DNA of 64,000 bases, from the NCBI RefSeq assembly GCF_003340555.1, contig NZ_QPLJ01000007.1, forward strand, positions 124,001 through 188,000, written 5' to 3'. Source of the DNA: Jannaschia formosa. GTDB lineage: Bacteria > Pseudomonadota > Alphaproteobacteria > Rhodobacterales > Rhodobacteraceae. The notes under the pieces are model-generated. The model was not told the origin of the DNA, searched no databases, and saw only the letters and a program-made list of their open reading frames with translations. Positions within the stretch are counted from its first letter, which is position 1; each line of letters opens with the position of its first letter. Made by a program: the position numbers and the translations under genes. Shown one piece after another: positions 44,808 to 53,611 of this stretch.

Positions 44808-45559
44808 GGGAGGGCGCCCCGGATCGGGTCGGCCAGGACGGCGAACACCGCCGCCTTCCAGGCCAGCAGGATGACGGGCGCGGCGAGCAGCAGCAGGACG
44901 CCCGCCGCCCCGGTGATCGCGGGCGCGCCCACCAGCGCCACCATCAGCTGCGGCATGGCCCGGTTGATGACGCCCATCGCGAGGTTGTAGAGGATCGCGA
45001 GCAGCGCGAAGGGCGCGGCGAGCCCGAAGGCCAGCGCGAAGCCATGCGCCAGCCGCGACACGCCCCAGAGCGCGACATCGGGTCCGGGCATGACGGCGCC
45101 CATCGGCAGCACCTCGTAGCTGCGCACGATCGTCTCGACCAGCCAGACAGGCAGGCCCGCCGCCATGAGCAGGCAGAGCCCGGCCATGTTGAGCAGGTTC
45201 CCGATGGCCGAGGACGGCTCCACGCTGCCGAAGAGCTGGGCGAGCGAGGTCAGCTGCGCCGCCATCGTCCCCGCCATCAGGAGCGCCTGCGCGGTGAAGC
45301 GCAGGACCGCGCCAAAGGCCAGGCCGATGGCGCCCTCGGTGGCGACCATCGCGGCATCGATGGGCCCCGGCGGCGGGACCGCCGGCGTCGCCCCGACGGC
45401 GAGCGCGAAGCCGGTCGCGAGGCGGACCTGGGTCGGGATCAGCCGGTCGCCGAAGCCGGGCAGCAGCAGGATCATCGCGCCGACGCGCAGGAAGACGGCG
45501 AGGAAGGCCAGGACATGGGGCATCGCCAGGTCGTGCAGGATGAGCAGCGCCTCGGTCAT
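44804..45559 (-). CDS. fliR: Flagellar biosynthetic protein FliR
   Basis: A 251-residue integral membrane protein of the export gate, with about six helices. FLAVFLRVGAMILLLPGFGDRLIPTQVRL (landmarks FLRVGAMILLLPGFG) and AQLTSLAQLFG are typical, as is the C-terminal LNLAMGVINRAMPQ. FliP is encoded 9 kb away in the divergent unit, and FliQ is not seen in the window. It overlaps flhA and flhB by 4 bp. Confidence 0.95.
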   Translation of the reverse strand: MTEALLILHDLAMPHVLAFLAVFLRVGAMILLLPGFGDRLIPTQVRLATGFALAVGATPAVPPPGPIDAAMVATEGAIGLAFGAVLRFTAQALLMAGTMAAQLTSLAQLFGSVEPSSAIGNLLNMAGLCLLMAAGLPVWLVETIVRSYEVLPMGAVMPGPDVALWGVSRLAHGFALAFGLAAPFALLAILYNLAMGVINRAMPQLMVALVGAPAITGAAGVLLLLAAPVILLAWKAAVFAVLADPIRGALP

Positions 45560-47613
45560 GCGGCGACCGAGCCGACGATCGAGGGCACGGCGACCGACCC
45601 GATCTCCTCGTAGGAGATCACGGGGTTCGGCAGGCCGCGCGTCTGCAGCACCGCCTGGACGAAACGGCGGCGGCGGGCGGTGGTGACGATGGCGGGCGAG
45701 GTGCCCTGCTCGGCCGCGCGGCCGATGCCCTCGGCCATGTTGGCGGCGAGCCGCTGGAACAGCTCCGGCGGCAGGGCCACGTCGCGGCCGGCGCCGGGGC
45801 CGTCGATCTGGTGGCGGGCGAAGGCCTCTTCCCAGCCGGGGGCCAGCTGCAGCAGAGGAACGGTGCCATCGGGGCGCCTGAGCTCGGCGGTGATCTGGTC
45901 GGCGAGGCGGTGGCGGACATGCTCGGCCGTGTCCTCGGGCGTCGGGTCCTTGTCGCGGCGGGCGGCGATGGTCTCCAGGATGACGGGCAGGTTGCGGACC
46001 GACACCCGCTCCGCCAGCAGGTGGCGCAGCACGGCGAGAAGGGTGTCATGGCTGACCTTGCCGGGGACCAGATCCTCCAGCAGGCGGCGGTTGGCCACGG
46101 CCTTGTCCTTCGCCGAGACGCGGGAATAGGCGTCGAGCAGGCGCTGCAGCTCCTTCAGGCCGAGAAGCCGGGGGAAGTTCGCCTTGATCACCTCCAGCAG
46201 GTGGGTGGCCAGCACCTCGGTCGGGGTGACGATGGTCTCGCCCGCCATCGCGTTGGAGCGGTCTGCGGAAATCCAGCGCGCGGGGGCGCCGTAGACCGGC
46301 TCCTTCACGTCGCGGCCGGGCAGGGCGGGGGGCGGGGCGCCGCCGGTCAGCATCAGGACATGCCCCCGCTCCAGCCGGTCGCGGGCCATCTCGACCCCGT
46401 GGATGCGGATGACATAGGTGCCCGACGGCAGCCCCGCCTCGTCGGTCATTCGGATCTCGGGCAGGATGATGCCGTATCGCTCGGCGATGTGGTTGCGCAG
46501 CCCGCTGATCCGCCGCTCCAGCCCGTTCGAGGGGTCGAGCGCGAGGTCGACGAGGTCGAGCGCAAACTCGACCCGGATCTCGTCGAGGTCGAGCACGTCG
46601 CCAATCTCCTTCTCGGGGGGCGGCAGCGGCCGGTCGTCGCGGATCTCGGGCGCGGGGCGCAGGGCGCGGATGCGCCAGACCGTGGCCGCCGCAAGACCGG
46701 TGGCGCCCAGCATGAAGGGCACGAAGGGCAGGCCCGGCACGAAGGCGAAGACCGACATGATCAGCGCCACGGCGGCCAGCGCGGCGGGATGGCGGAAGAC
46801 CTGCGCCACGATCGCCGTGTCGATGGCGCCGGACCCGCCGCCGCGCGCCAGCAGCAGGCCCGAGGCGATCGAGATGATCACCGCCGGGATCTGGCTGACC
46901 AGCCCGTCGCCGACGGTGAGGATGGCATAGGTCTCGAACGCGCGACCCAACGGCATGTCGTGGATCAGCATCCCCGCCGACAGCCCGACCACGAGGTTGA
47001 GCAGCGTGATCAGCAGCCCCGCCACGGCGTCGCCCTTGACGAACTTGGACGCCCCGTCGAGCGAGCCGAAAAAGGTCGTCTCGGCCAGCTCGGTCTCGCG
47101 GCGGTGCTTGGCCTCCTCATGGTCGATGGCGCCGGCGGCGACGTCGCTGTCGATGGCGAGCTGCTTGCCCGGCATCCCGTCGAGCGCGAATCGCGCGCCG
47201 ACCTCGGCCATGCGGGTCGCGCCCTTGGTGATGACCATGAAGTTCACGATCAGCAACACGCCGAAGACGACGAGGCCCATCGCGATCGAGCCGTTCATTA
47301 CGAAGTTGGCGAAGCCCTCGATCACATGGCCCGCCGCGTCGGTGCCGGTATGCCCCTCGCCGATGATCAGCTTGGTCGAGGACACGTTGAGCGACAGCCG
47401 CAGCATCAGCGAGGCCAGCAGGATTGTCGGGAAGGAGGAGAAGTCGAGCGGCCGCTCGATGAAGAGGGTGGTCGTGAAGATCAGGATCGCCAGCGCGAAG
47501 GACAGGGCGAGCCCGAGGTCCAGCACCCAGGACGGCATCGGCAGGATCATCATCAGGATGACTGCCATCAGGGCGAGGGCCAGCAGGATGGTGGGTCGAA
47601 ACAACGAACGCAT
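45556..47613 (-). CDS. flhA: Flagellar biosynthesis protein FlhA
   Basis: A 685-residue export gate protein. The N-terminal half has about eight membrane helices with LDLGLALSFALAILIFTTTLFI, FPTILLASLMLRLSLNVSSTK and the FHIPEP-equivalent loop region (GARFALDGMPGKQLAIDSD); the C-terminal cytoplasmic half (FlhA-C) binds chaperone-substrate complexes. The length is normal. It is the first gene after a 148 bp gap that contains a CtrA-like box, suggesting its own promoter within the flagellar locus. Confidence 0.97.
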   Translation of the reverse strand: MRSLFRPTILLALALMAVILMMILPMPSWVLDLGLALSFALAILIFTTTLFIERPLDFSSFPTILLASLMLRLSLNVSSTKLIIGEGHTGTDAAGHVIEGFANFVMNGSIAMGLVVFGVLLIVNFMVITKGATRMAEVGARFALDGMPGKQLAIDSDVAAGAIDHEEAKHRRETELAETTFFGSLDGASKFVKGDAVAGLLITLLNLVVGLSAGMLIHDMPLGRAFETYAILTVGDGLVSQIPAVIISIASGLLLARGGGSGAIDTAIVAQVFRHPAALAAVALIMSVFAFVPGLPFVPFMLGATGLAAATVWRIRALRPAPEIRDDRPLPPPEKEIGDVLDLDEIRVEFALDLVDLALDPSNGLERRISGLRNHIAERYGIILPEIRMTDEAGLPSGTYVIRIHGVEMARDRLERGHVLMLTGGAPPPALPGRDVKEPVYGAPARWISADRSNAMAGETIVTPTEVLATHLLEVIKANFPRLLGLKELQRLLDAYSRVSAKDKAVANRRLLEDLVPGKVSHDTLLAVLRHLLAERVSVRNLPVILETIAARRDKDPTPEDTAEHVRHRLADQITAELRRPDGTVPLLQLAPGWEEAFARHQIDGPGAGRDVALPPELFQRLAANMAEGIGRAAEQGTSPAIVTTARRRRFVQAVLQTRGLPNPVISYEEIGSVAVPSIVGSVAA

Positions 47614-47671
47614 CTGGGTCCCTTCTGGACGGCCGGCGCTGCGGCCCGCAGGACCGGGCTATCTCAAGGGG

Positions 47672-47687
47672 GTTAACGGGGGGTTAT
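47672..47687 (-). promoter_or_regulatory. CtrA-like box upstream of flhA
   Basis: On the minus strand ATAACCCCCCGTTAAC: ATAA-N7-TTAAC, one mismatch from TTAA-N7-TTAAC. It lies 59-74 bp before the flhA ATG, where CtrA boxes usually overlap the -35 region. Confidence 0.45.
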
Positions 47688-47761
47688 GGCGCCGGGCGCC
47701 GGGTCGGCTAGCGCCGGAGGGTCGCGTTCCCGATCGCGGTCTTCCCTTCGCGGCGCCGGTG

Positions 47762-49525
47762 TCAGCCGGGCGCGTCGATCAGCGACAGGATGGCCTCGGA
47801 GAGCCGGGCGCTGTCTTCGATCACCGAGGCGGCGCGCGCGAAATCGTCCGCGGGGGGCCCGTCGCCGTTGCGGGCCTGGCGCCGCGCGGCGAGGCGGCCG
47901 CGCGGCGTCTCGGGGTCGAGCCGCGAGATGTCGCGCGCGATCCAAGGGTCGTCGTCCGGCGCGGTCTCGAAGGCAGGGGCGGGCGGGGCGAGCCGTGCGC
48001 CGAATCCTCCGGCGAGCGTGTCGAGTCCGAACTGCCGCAGCGTCTCGACCGCAAGCGCGGCGCCGGGGCCGCCCTCGGCCAAGGCCGGACGCAGGCGGAT
48101 GGCGGCGACGGCGAGTTCTTCGGCGGGCAGGATCCTGGCCGCCCGGACAAGGACCTCGGCCGCGAGGTCGGGGCGGCCGTCGATCACGCGAACGGCCTCG
48201 GTCAGGTGCCCGGAGAGGACGAGCGCGACGGCCAGGGCCCGGTCGAGTTCTTCGCGCAGGGGGCCCTCGGGGACCGAGTCGCGGAGGGCGAGGCCGTTGG
48301 CCAGGATGTCTTGCGACGCAGGGGCGTCGGGGTCCGTCAGCGCCGCGATGGTGGCGGCCACCGCCGACCTGTCGGTTCCCGCCGCGACGGACGCGGGTTG
48401 CGCCGGAGCGTCGCGCGGGGCTGGGTCGAGCGACAGCAGCTCCGGCTGTCCCAGGCGCAGGAGCGCGGGGCGCAGCCGGGGCAGGAGGTCGTCCCTCGCG
48501 GCCTTCGGCAGCGTGTCGACGAAGGGGCCGATCGCGCGCGTGTCCACACTGCCCCAGGCCTCCGGCGTCACGCCGGTGAGCAGCGCGAGGACCGCCGTCG
48601 CCGGGCCGCAGGCCGGGTCGAAGGGGGCACCCGTCCCGGCGAAGTCCGGGGATCCGTCCAGCGCCTCCGCCAGCCCGATCAGGACCGGGTCGGGCGGGGC
48701 GGGCGACAGGCGCAACACCTGGGCCGCCTCGGCGCCGAGCCCGCTGGCGAGATAGGCTTCGGCTAGGGCGCGGTAGGCCGCGGCGACCGGGCGGTCGGCG
48801 CCGTCCACCAGTTCCGCGCGCAGAGCCGGGATCCGGTCCAGCGCCGCGGCCGGGTCCTGGCGGAAGAGGTCGGCGGCCAGCGACTCCTCGGGGCAGGCGA
48901 GACGGATGACCTCCTCCGGCTCGGGCACCTGCGCGCCCGGGAGGAAGGGCGTGCGCCCCATCGTCCGGATCGAGATCTGGGCCGCCCGCGCGGGGATGGC
49001 GCGGTCGGCGCGCACGGGACTTGGCGCGGCCGCCCGTGGCGCTGCATCGCGGCCGGAGGCGGGCGGGTCGAAACCGGCGAACAGCGCCGATGTCGGCGGC
49101 AGGCGCAGCGGCAGGCGGAGCGGCGGGGCGGTCACCGGGGCGGGAGGCGCGGCGGCGACTTCGGGGGCGGGCGCAATGTCCATGACGATATGGCCCGACC
49201 CGATCTGCGAGACCTCGACCTCGCAGTCGCAGGCAAGGTCGAGCGTCAGGCGCGGCCCCTCCGCCGCGATCCCGGCCAGCCTGGACCGGGGGATGCGGTC
49301 GAAGACCGTCTCGGTGCCGAGCGCCAGCCCGGGGTCCTCGAAGGTCAGCGTGACGCGGTCTGGCGCGGGTCGCGCCACCGACCAGCCCAGCCCGGCGCGC
49401 GCCGGAAAGACGAGGCGCGTGAACGCCGCATGCTCGCCCGAGCGGATCGGCACCGTCTGCGCCGCCGCGAATGACCCGGTGCAGACGGCGCAGAAGGCGA
49501 GCGCGGCTGCCAGGCGAAGGCTCAT
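47762..49525 (-). CDS. Exported protein of unknown function in the flagellar locus
   Basis: A 587-residue protein I cannot assign to a named family. A Sec signal peptide (residues 1-22, ending FAAAQ) is followed by an about 100-residue beta-rich N-terminal domain (FTRLVFPARAGLGWSVARP, VTLTFEDPGL, HIVMDIAPAP) that resembles AMIN-like domains, a Pro/Ala-rich linker, and a long helical region with TPR-like helix pairs (AAYRALAEAYLASGLGAEAAQVL). Its ATG overlaps the motA stop by 4 bp, so it is coupled to the stator gene. A periplasmic motor or cell-wall anchoring role, as for MotC-type proteins, is possible but unproven. Confidence 0.75.
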   Translation of the reverse strand: MSLRLAAALAFCAVCTGSFAAAQTVPIRSGEHAAFTRLVFPARAGLGWSVARPAPDRVTLTFEDPGLALGTETVFDRIPRSRLAGIAAEGPRLTLDLACDCEVEVSQIGSGHIVMDIAPAPEVAAAPPAPVTAPPLRLPLRLPPTSALFAGFDPPASGRDAAPRAAAPSPVRADRAIPARAAQISIRTMGRTPFLPGAQVPEPEEVIRLACPEESLAADLFRQDPAAALDRIPALRAELVDGADRPVAAAYRALAEAYLASGLGAEAAQVLRLSPAPPDPVLIGLAEALDGSPDFAGTGAPFDPACGPATAVLALLTGVTPEAWGSVDTRAIGPFVDTLPKAARDDLLPRLRPALLRLGQPELLSLDPAPRDAPAQPASVAAGTDRSAVAATIAALTDPDAPASQDILANGLALRDSVPEGPLREELDRALAVALVLSGHLTEAVRVIDGRPDLAAEVLVRAARILPAEELAVAAIRLRPALAEGGPGAALAVETLRQFGLDTLAGGFGARLAPPAPAFETAPDDDPWIARDISRLDPETPRGRLAARRQARNGDGPPADDFARAASVIEDSARLSEAILSLIDAPG

Positions 49526-50385
49526 GCCGCCTTCCGGTCCTTGAGCGCCTGCTCGAGATCGGAATAGCTGGGGCGGAAATGCGTGGGCGTGTTCTGCCGG
49601 CCGACCTCGATGCAGATGTTGGTCGCGTGGTTGTGGAGGTTCGCGACCAGAACCTCCCGGATCAGGGCGTAGAAATGGCCGTCCTGCTCGGCGATGTTGT
49701 TGAGCCGCACCGACATCGGGCCGACGAATCCATAGGCCAGGAAGACGCCCAGAAAGGTGCCCACCAGCGCGCCGCCGATCAGGCCGCCCAGCACCTCGGG
49801 CGGCTGGTCGATGCTGCCCATCGTCTTGATGACGCCGAGCACGGCGGCGACGATGCCCAGCGCAGGCAGGCTGTCGGCCACGGTCTGGAGCGCATGGCTC
49901 GGGTGCTTCTCGTGGTGGAGGTTCTCCTCCAGCCGGCTGGCCAGCACCTCCTCGACCTGGTGGGGGTCGTCGTAGTTCATCGACGCCGCGCGGAGGGTGT
50001 CGCAGATCATCGCCACGGCCTCCCTGTCGGCCAGGACGCGCGGGTAATCCGCGAAGATGTCCGAGCTTTCCGGGTTCTCGATATGCTCCTCCAGGGCGAC
50101 GGGGTTCTGACGGCCGAGGCGCATCAGCTGGTAGAGCAGGCAGAGCAGGTCGCGATAGTCGTCCGGCGTCCAGCGCGGGCCCTTGAACACCCGGCCGATG
50201 GAGCCGAGCACGTGCTTGACCTCGGACATGCTGTTGGCCAGCAGGAAGGCGCCGACGGCGGCCCCCCCGATCATCGTCATCTCGTAGGGCAGCGCCTTGA
50301 ATATGATCGCCATCTTGCCGCCCGCCGCCATGTAGCCTCCGAAGACGAGGACGACGACGCAGAGGATGCCGACGATCCCGATCAT
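49522..50385 (-). CDS. motA: Flagellar motor stator protein MotA
   Basis: A 287-residue proton-channel stator subunit with four membrane helices. MTMIGGAAVGAFLLANS, the cytoplasmic charged loop (around LCLLYQLMRLGRQNP), PALGIVAAVLGVIKTMG and GTFLGVFLAYGFVGP are all typical of MotA. MotB, its partner, is not in this window. It overlaps the MotE gene and the following exported protein gene by 4 bp each. Confidence 0.96.
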   Translation of the reverse strand: MIGIVGILCVVVLVFGGYMAAGGKMAIIFKALPYEMTMIGGAAVGAFLLANSMSEVKHVLGSIGRVFKGPRWTPDDYRDLLCLLYQLMRLGRQNPVALEEHIENPESSDIFADYPRVLADREAVAMICDTLRAASMNYDDPHQVEEVLASRLEENLHHEKHPSHALQTVADSLPALGIVAAVLGVIKTMGSIDQPPEVLGGLIGGALVGTFLGVFLAYGFVGPMSVRLNNIAEQDGHFYALIREVLVANLHNHATNICIEVGRQNTPTHFRPSYSDLEQALKDRKAA

Positions 50386-50963
50386 TCCGCGACCTCCTGT
50401 GCGGCGTTGGCGTTGCGGCCCGCGATCCAGACGCTGAGCGCGTAGGCCTTCTCGGGCGTGAGGTTCGAGAAGATCGCCGAGGCCGCCTCTGGCTGCATCT
50501 GCGCGAGGAATCCCGCCGCGAAATCCGCGTCCATCGTCTCGAAGAGGAGCGCGGCGTCCTTCGGCTTCATCCCCTCGTAGACCGAGACGAGGCGGGTCAC
50601 GTCCTCCTGCGAGGCGCGGTCGGAGACGAACATCCGCGCCTCCAGCGCGCTGCGCGCCGCGGTCATCTCGTCGAGCGAGGCGCGGATCTCCTGCCGGGCG
50701 ACACGCATGTCCTGCTCGCGCAGGGCGACGGCGCGCTCCCTCTCCTCCAGCTCGGCGTCGCGGACGGCGATGGCGCGCAGCAGGTCCGAGACCTCTGACG
50801 AGGGCGGGCAGAGCAGTGCTGCGGCCGACGGCTCCGGCGGGGGCGGGTCGGTCTCGGCCGTCGCGATGCTGGCGGAGACGATCCGCGCCAGCGCCGACAG
50901 CGCGAGCACGGTCAGGATCGTCGCGACGAGGAGGCGCCGCGAGCGCGCGAAGATCTGGGTCAT
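50382..50963 (-). CDS. motE: MotE-type flagellar protein (MgtE-N-like domain)
   Basis: A 193-residue protein with an N-terminal signal anchor (residues 8-30), a coiled coil (ERERAVALREQDMRVARQEIR region) and a C-terminal MgtE-N-like repeat (YEGMKPKDAALLFETMD, FLAQMQPEAASAIFSNL). In Sinorhizobium MotE is a periplasmic chaperone for MotC. The motA-side neighbour here (47762-49525) is therefore an attractive MotC-like partner. Start at 50963, overlapping the DUF6468-like gene by 4 bp. Confidence 0.82.
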   Translation of the reverse strand: MTQIFARSRRLLVATILTVLALSALARIVSASIATAETDPPPPEPSAAALLCPPSSEVSDLLRAIAVRDAELEERERAVALREQDMRVARQEIRASLDEMTAARSALEARMFVSDRASQEDVTRLVSVYEGMKPKDAALLFETMDADFAAGFLAQMQPEAASAIFSNLTPEKAYALSVWIAGRNANAAQEVAE

Positions 50964-51355
50964 CTGGCAAGGCTCCGGTCGGAAGGCGCGCGCGAGGCGC
51001 GGAAGGTGGGGACGACGTCCTCGGGCGCGGGCGGCGGGGCATCGAGCCGGTCCTCGAGATCGGCCTCCATGTCCTCCAGCCCCGCGAGCAGCAGTTCCAG
51101 CCGGCCGATCCGGTCGTCGGCCTTCTCGATCTGGGCGGCGAGCGCCGCGGCCTTCGCGTCGGTCTCGGCATGGACCTCCGCCACGGCGGATTTCAGCGCC
51201 GCGATCTCTTCGGAGAGGGCCGCGACGGAACTTCCGACACCGCTGTCGGCCTCGTCGAAGGCGCGCAGCCGCCGCGACAGCACGAGACACCAGGCCGCCA
51301 GGCCGCCCGTCGCGACGAGCAGGAGCAGATCGGAGAGGAGCGTCAGGATGGTCAT
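50960..51355 (-). CDS. DUF6468-like membrane-anchored coiled-coil protein
   Basis: A 131-residue protein: one N-terminal membrane helix (LLSDLLLLVATGGLAAWCLVLSRRL region) then a coiled coil (VAALSEEIAALKSAVAEVHAE, KADDRIGRLELLLAGLEDMEADLEDRL region) and a short disordered tail. It matches my memory of the DUF6468 proteins of alphaproteobacterial flagellar loci. Function unknown. It overlaps fliL and motE by 4 bp each. Confidence 0.72.
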   Translation of the reverse strand: MTILTLLSDLLLLVATGGLAAWCLVLSRRLRAFDEADSGVGSSVAALSEEIAALKSAVAEVHAETDAKAAALAAQIEKADDRIGRLELLLAGLEDMEADLEDRLDAPPPAPEDVVPTFRASRAPSDRSLAR

Positions 51356-51843
51356 GCGATCACGAAGTCCACAATCAGAAGGTCGGAGACCGCGTCCGGC
51401 CCGGCCAGAAGCTGCAGCCGGCGCAGAAGCTGCGCCCGGATGCGCAGCAGGGCCGCGGGGTTTTCCAGCGTCTCGAGGCCGAGCGCCCGCAGATAGGTCG
51501 CGAAGATGTCGAGGATCCGCGGCTGCAGCGCGGCGACCTGCGCCGCCCCCGCGGGATCGGACAGCTGCAGGAAGGCGCGGAAGCGCAACTGGCGGAGCGA
51601 CCCCTCGCCGCCGACGGTGATCATCAGCGGGTCGAGCTCCAGGAAGGTGGGGACGGCGGGCACCATGTCGGCCGCGAGATCGGCCGGGGCGGGCGCCGCG
51701 CCGCCGAGAAGGCCGGAATAGGTCGCGTAGAAGCCGCCCCCGCCCAGAGCGAGCGCGAGAATCACCGCCGCGCCCCAGCCCAGAAGACCGAGACCGCCCT
51801 TCTTTTCCTTGCCTTCTTCGCCGTCCGCCGCGTTGTCGGCCAT
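51352..51843 (-). CDS. fliL: Flagellar basal body-associated protein FliL
   Basis: A 163-residue inner membrane protein that surrounds and supports the stator. A short charged cytoplasmic N-terminus precedes one membrane helix (LLGWGAAVILALALGGGGFYA region), then the periplasmic FliL domain (TFLELDPLMITVGGEGSLRQLRFRAFLQL region, ending in VSDLLIVDFVIA). It is the first gene of the minus-strand flagellar operon, divergent from fliF. Confidence 0.93.
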   Translation of the reverse strand: MADNAADGEEGKEKKGGLGLLGWGAAVILALALGGGGFYATYSGLLGGAAPAPADLAADMVPAVPTFLELDPLMITVGGEGSLRQLRFRAFLQLSDPAGAAQVAALQPRILDIFATYLRALGLETLENPAALLRIRAQLLRRLQLLAGPDAVSDLLIVDFVIA

Positions 51844-51888
51844 TCGGGCACCCCTTCTGCTCCGGGTCCCCTCCTAACCGACCGGCGG

Positions 51889-51904
51889 CTAACCGATTCT
51901 TAAC
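51889..51904 (+). promoter_or_regulatory. CtrA-like box between fliL and fliF
   Basis: The sequence CTAACCGATTCTTAAC fits CTAA-N7-TTAAC, one mismatch from the CtrA consensus. It sits in the 121 bp divergent region, 60 bp before the fliF start and 45 bp before fliL, so it could control both flagellar units. Confidence 0.5.
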
Positions 51905-51964
51905 GGGAATCTGGAATTCCTCCCCCTGGGCCCAGAACGGCGCTCGCGTCCAGGAGGATGAGGA

Positions 51965-53611
51965 TTGGAGAATTTCGTCGCCTATTGGCAGGGGCGCGAC
52001 CTGCGCAAGGTCGCCGTGCTCGTCGTCGCCTCCGTCGTGACCTTCGTCTCCGTCCTGATGCTGACGCGGATGGTGACCGCGCCCGGGATGGACCTGCTGT
52101 TCGCCCGGCTCGACCCTGCGGCGGCCGGCGAGGTCGTCGCCGCGCTGGAGGCGCGGGGCGTCGAGCACGAGGTCCGGGGCGACGCCATCTACGTCACCGC
52201 GCCCGAGCGCGACGCGCTGCGCCTGCAGCTCGCCGGCGAGGGGCTGCCGCGGTCGGACGGCACGGGCTACGAGCTGCTGGACGAGCTGTCCGGCTTCGGC
52301 ACCACCAGCCAGATGTTCGACGCCGCCTACTGGCGCGCCCGCGAGGGAGAGCTGACGCGCACCGTCCTCGCCGCCGACGGCGTGCGCGCCGCGCGCGTCC
52401 ACGTCGCCACCGCCGACGCCTCGCCCTTCTCGCGCGAGCGGGAGGCGTCGGCCTCGGTGACGATGCAGATGCGCTCGGGCGCGGTCGGCGCGGTGCTGGC
52501 CCGCTCGGTCCAGTCTCTGGTCGCCGGCGCCGTTCCCAACCTGGAGCCCGACGCCGTCACCGTCATCGATTCGGGCACCGGCCGCGTCGTCAGCGGCGAC
52601 GCCCAGAGCGCGGAGCGCGCCGCCCGCGACGACCGCGCCGCCGAGATGCGGGCCGCGGTCGAGAACCTGCTGATGGCCCGCGTCGGCGACGGCCGCTACG
52701 TCGTCGAGCTGGCCGTCGAGACGCGCGAGGATCGCGAGGTCATCACCGAGCGGCGGCTCGATCCCGAAAGCCGCGTGGTCCTGTCCACCGACACCGAGGA
52801 ACGGAGCTCGAGCGAGACGGGCGGCGGCGCGGGCGTCACGGTAGCCTCGAACCTGCCCGATGGCGACGCCGCGGGCGGGGGCGAGAGCCAAGCCCAGAAT
52901 GCCGAGACGCGGGAGCGGGTCAACTACGACTTCTCGGCCACCGAACGCCAGATCGAGCGCGCGCCGGGCAGCGTCGAGAGGATCACCGTGGCCGTCATGG
53001 TCGACGGCCTGCGCGAGCCCGGCGCCGACGGCACCGTGGCCTGGGCGCCGCGGCCGCCCGAGGAACTGGAGACGCTGCGCGAGCTGGTGCAATCCGCGGT
53101 CGGCTTTCGGGAGGAACGGGGCGACGTCGTCACCGTGCACTCGATGGAGTTCGACCTGCCCCCGGAGGTCGAGACCGCGCCCGCGCTCTCGCTGCCCTGG
53201 CTGACGGGGGGCGACGCGACGCGGCTCGGGATGGCGGCGTTGCTGGCGCTGGTGGCGCTGGGCGTGCTGGCCTTCCTCGTGCGGCCGACGATCCGCGGCC
53301 TGCTGATGCCCGAGGCCCTGCCTGCGCCCGCGGACGCGCCCGACGCGCTGCCGCCCGACCCGCTGGACCTTCCCGACCCGATGAGCGCGAAGTTCCCCGA
53401 CATGGCGACGGCCGATCCGCTGTCCGAAGGCGGGCTGCCCGACCTTTCCCGGCTCGACGCGCTGCCCGACTTCTCCGGGAGCGACGACGCCGCCCCGGAG
53501 GAGGACGACCCGGTCGAACGGCTGAGGGCGCTCATCTCCGAACGCCGGGAGGAGACGATCGAGGTCCTGCGCGGCTGGATGGAGGAAACGCCCGAGGATG
53601 TGCGCAGATGA
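51965..53611 (+). CDS. fliF: Flagellar MS-ring protein FliF
   Basis: A 548-residue protein forming the basal-body MS ring. Two membrane helices (about residues 17-38 and 420-440) flank the large periplasmic part with ring-building motifs (GMDLLFARLDPAAAGEVVAAL region, GYELLDELSGFGTTSQMF, ARVHVATADASPF). The start is a TTG at 51965: AGGAGG lies 7 nt upstream (51952-51957), and the ATG at 51959 is in another frame. It ends with an acidic tail carrying the FliG-binding segment (LRALISERREETIEVLRGW region). fliG itself does not follow; the next gene is fliH. Confidence 0.96.
   Translation: MENFVAYWQGRDLRKVAVLVVASVVTFVSVLMLTRMVTAPGMDLLFARLDPAAAGEVVAALEARGVEHEVRGDAIYVTAPERDALRLQLAGEGLPRSDGTGYELLDELSGFGTTSQMFDAAYWRAREGELTRTVLAADGVRAARVHVATADASPFSREREASASVTMQMRSGAVGAVLARSVQSLVAGAVPNLEPDAVTVIDSGTGRVVSGDAQSAERAARDDRAAEMRAAVENLLMARVGDGRYVVELAVETREDREVITERRLDPESRVVLSTDTEERSSSETGGGAGVTVASNLPDGDAAGGGESQAQNAETRERVNYDFSATERQIERAPGSVERITVAVMVDGLREPGADGTVAWAPRPPEELETLRELVQSAVGFREERGDVVTVHSMEFDLPPEVETAPALSLPWLTGGDATRLGMAALLALVALGVLAFLVRPTIRGLLMPEALPAPADAPDALPPDPLDLPDPMSAKFPDMATADPLSEGGLPDLSRLDALPDFSGSDDAAPEEDDPVERLRALISERREETIEVLRGWMEETPEDVRR

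Noticed and set aside
45811-47676. 621-codon plus-strand frame opposite flhA
   Set aside because: Mirror of a well-conserved flhA; Gln/Asp/His-rich composition typical of antisense frames in GC-rich DNA.
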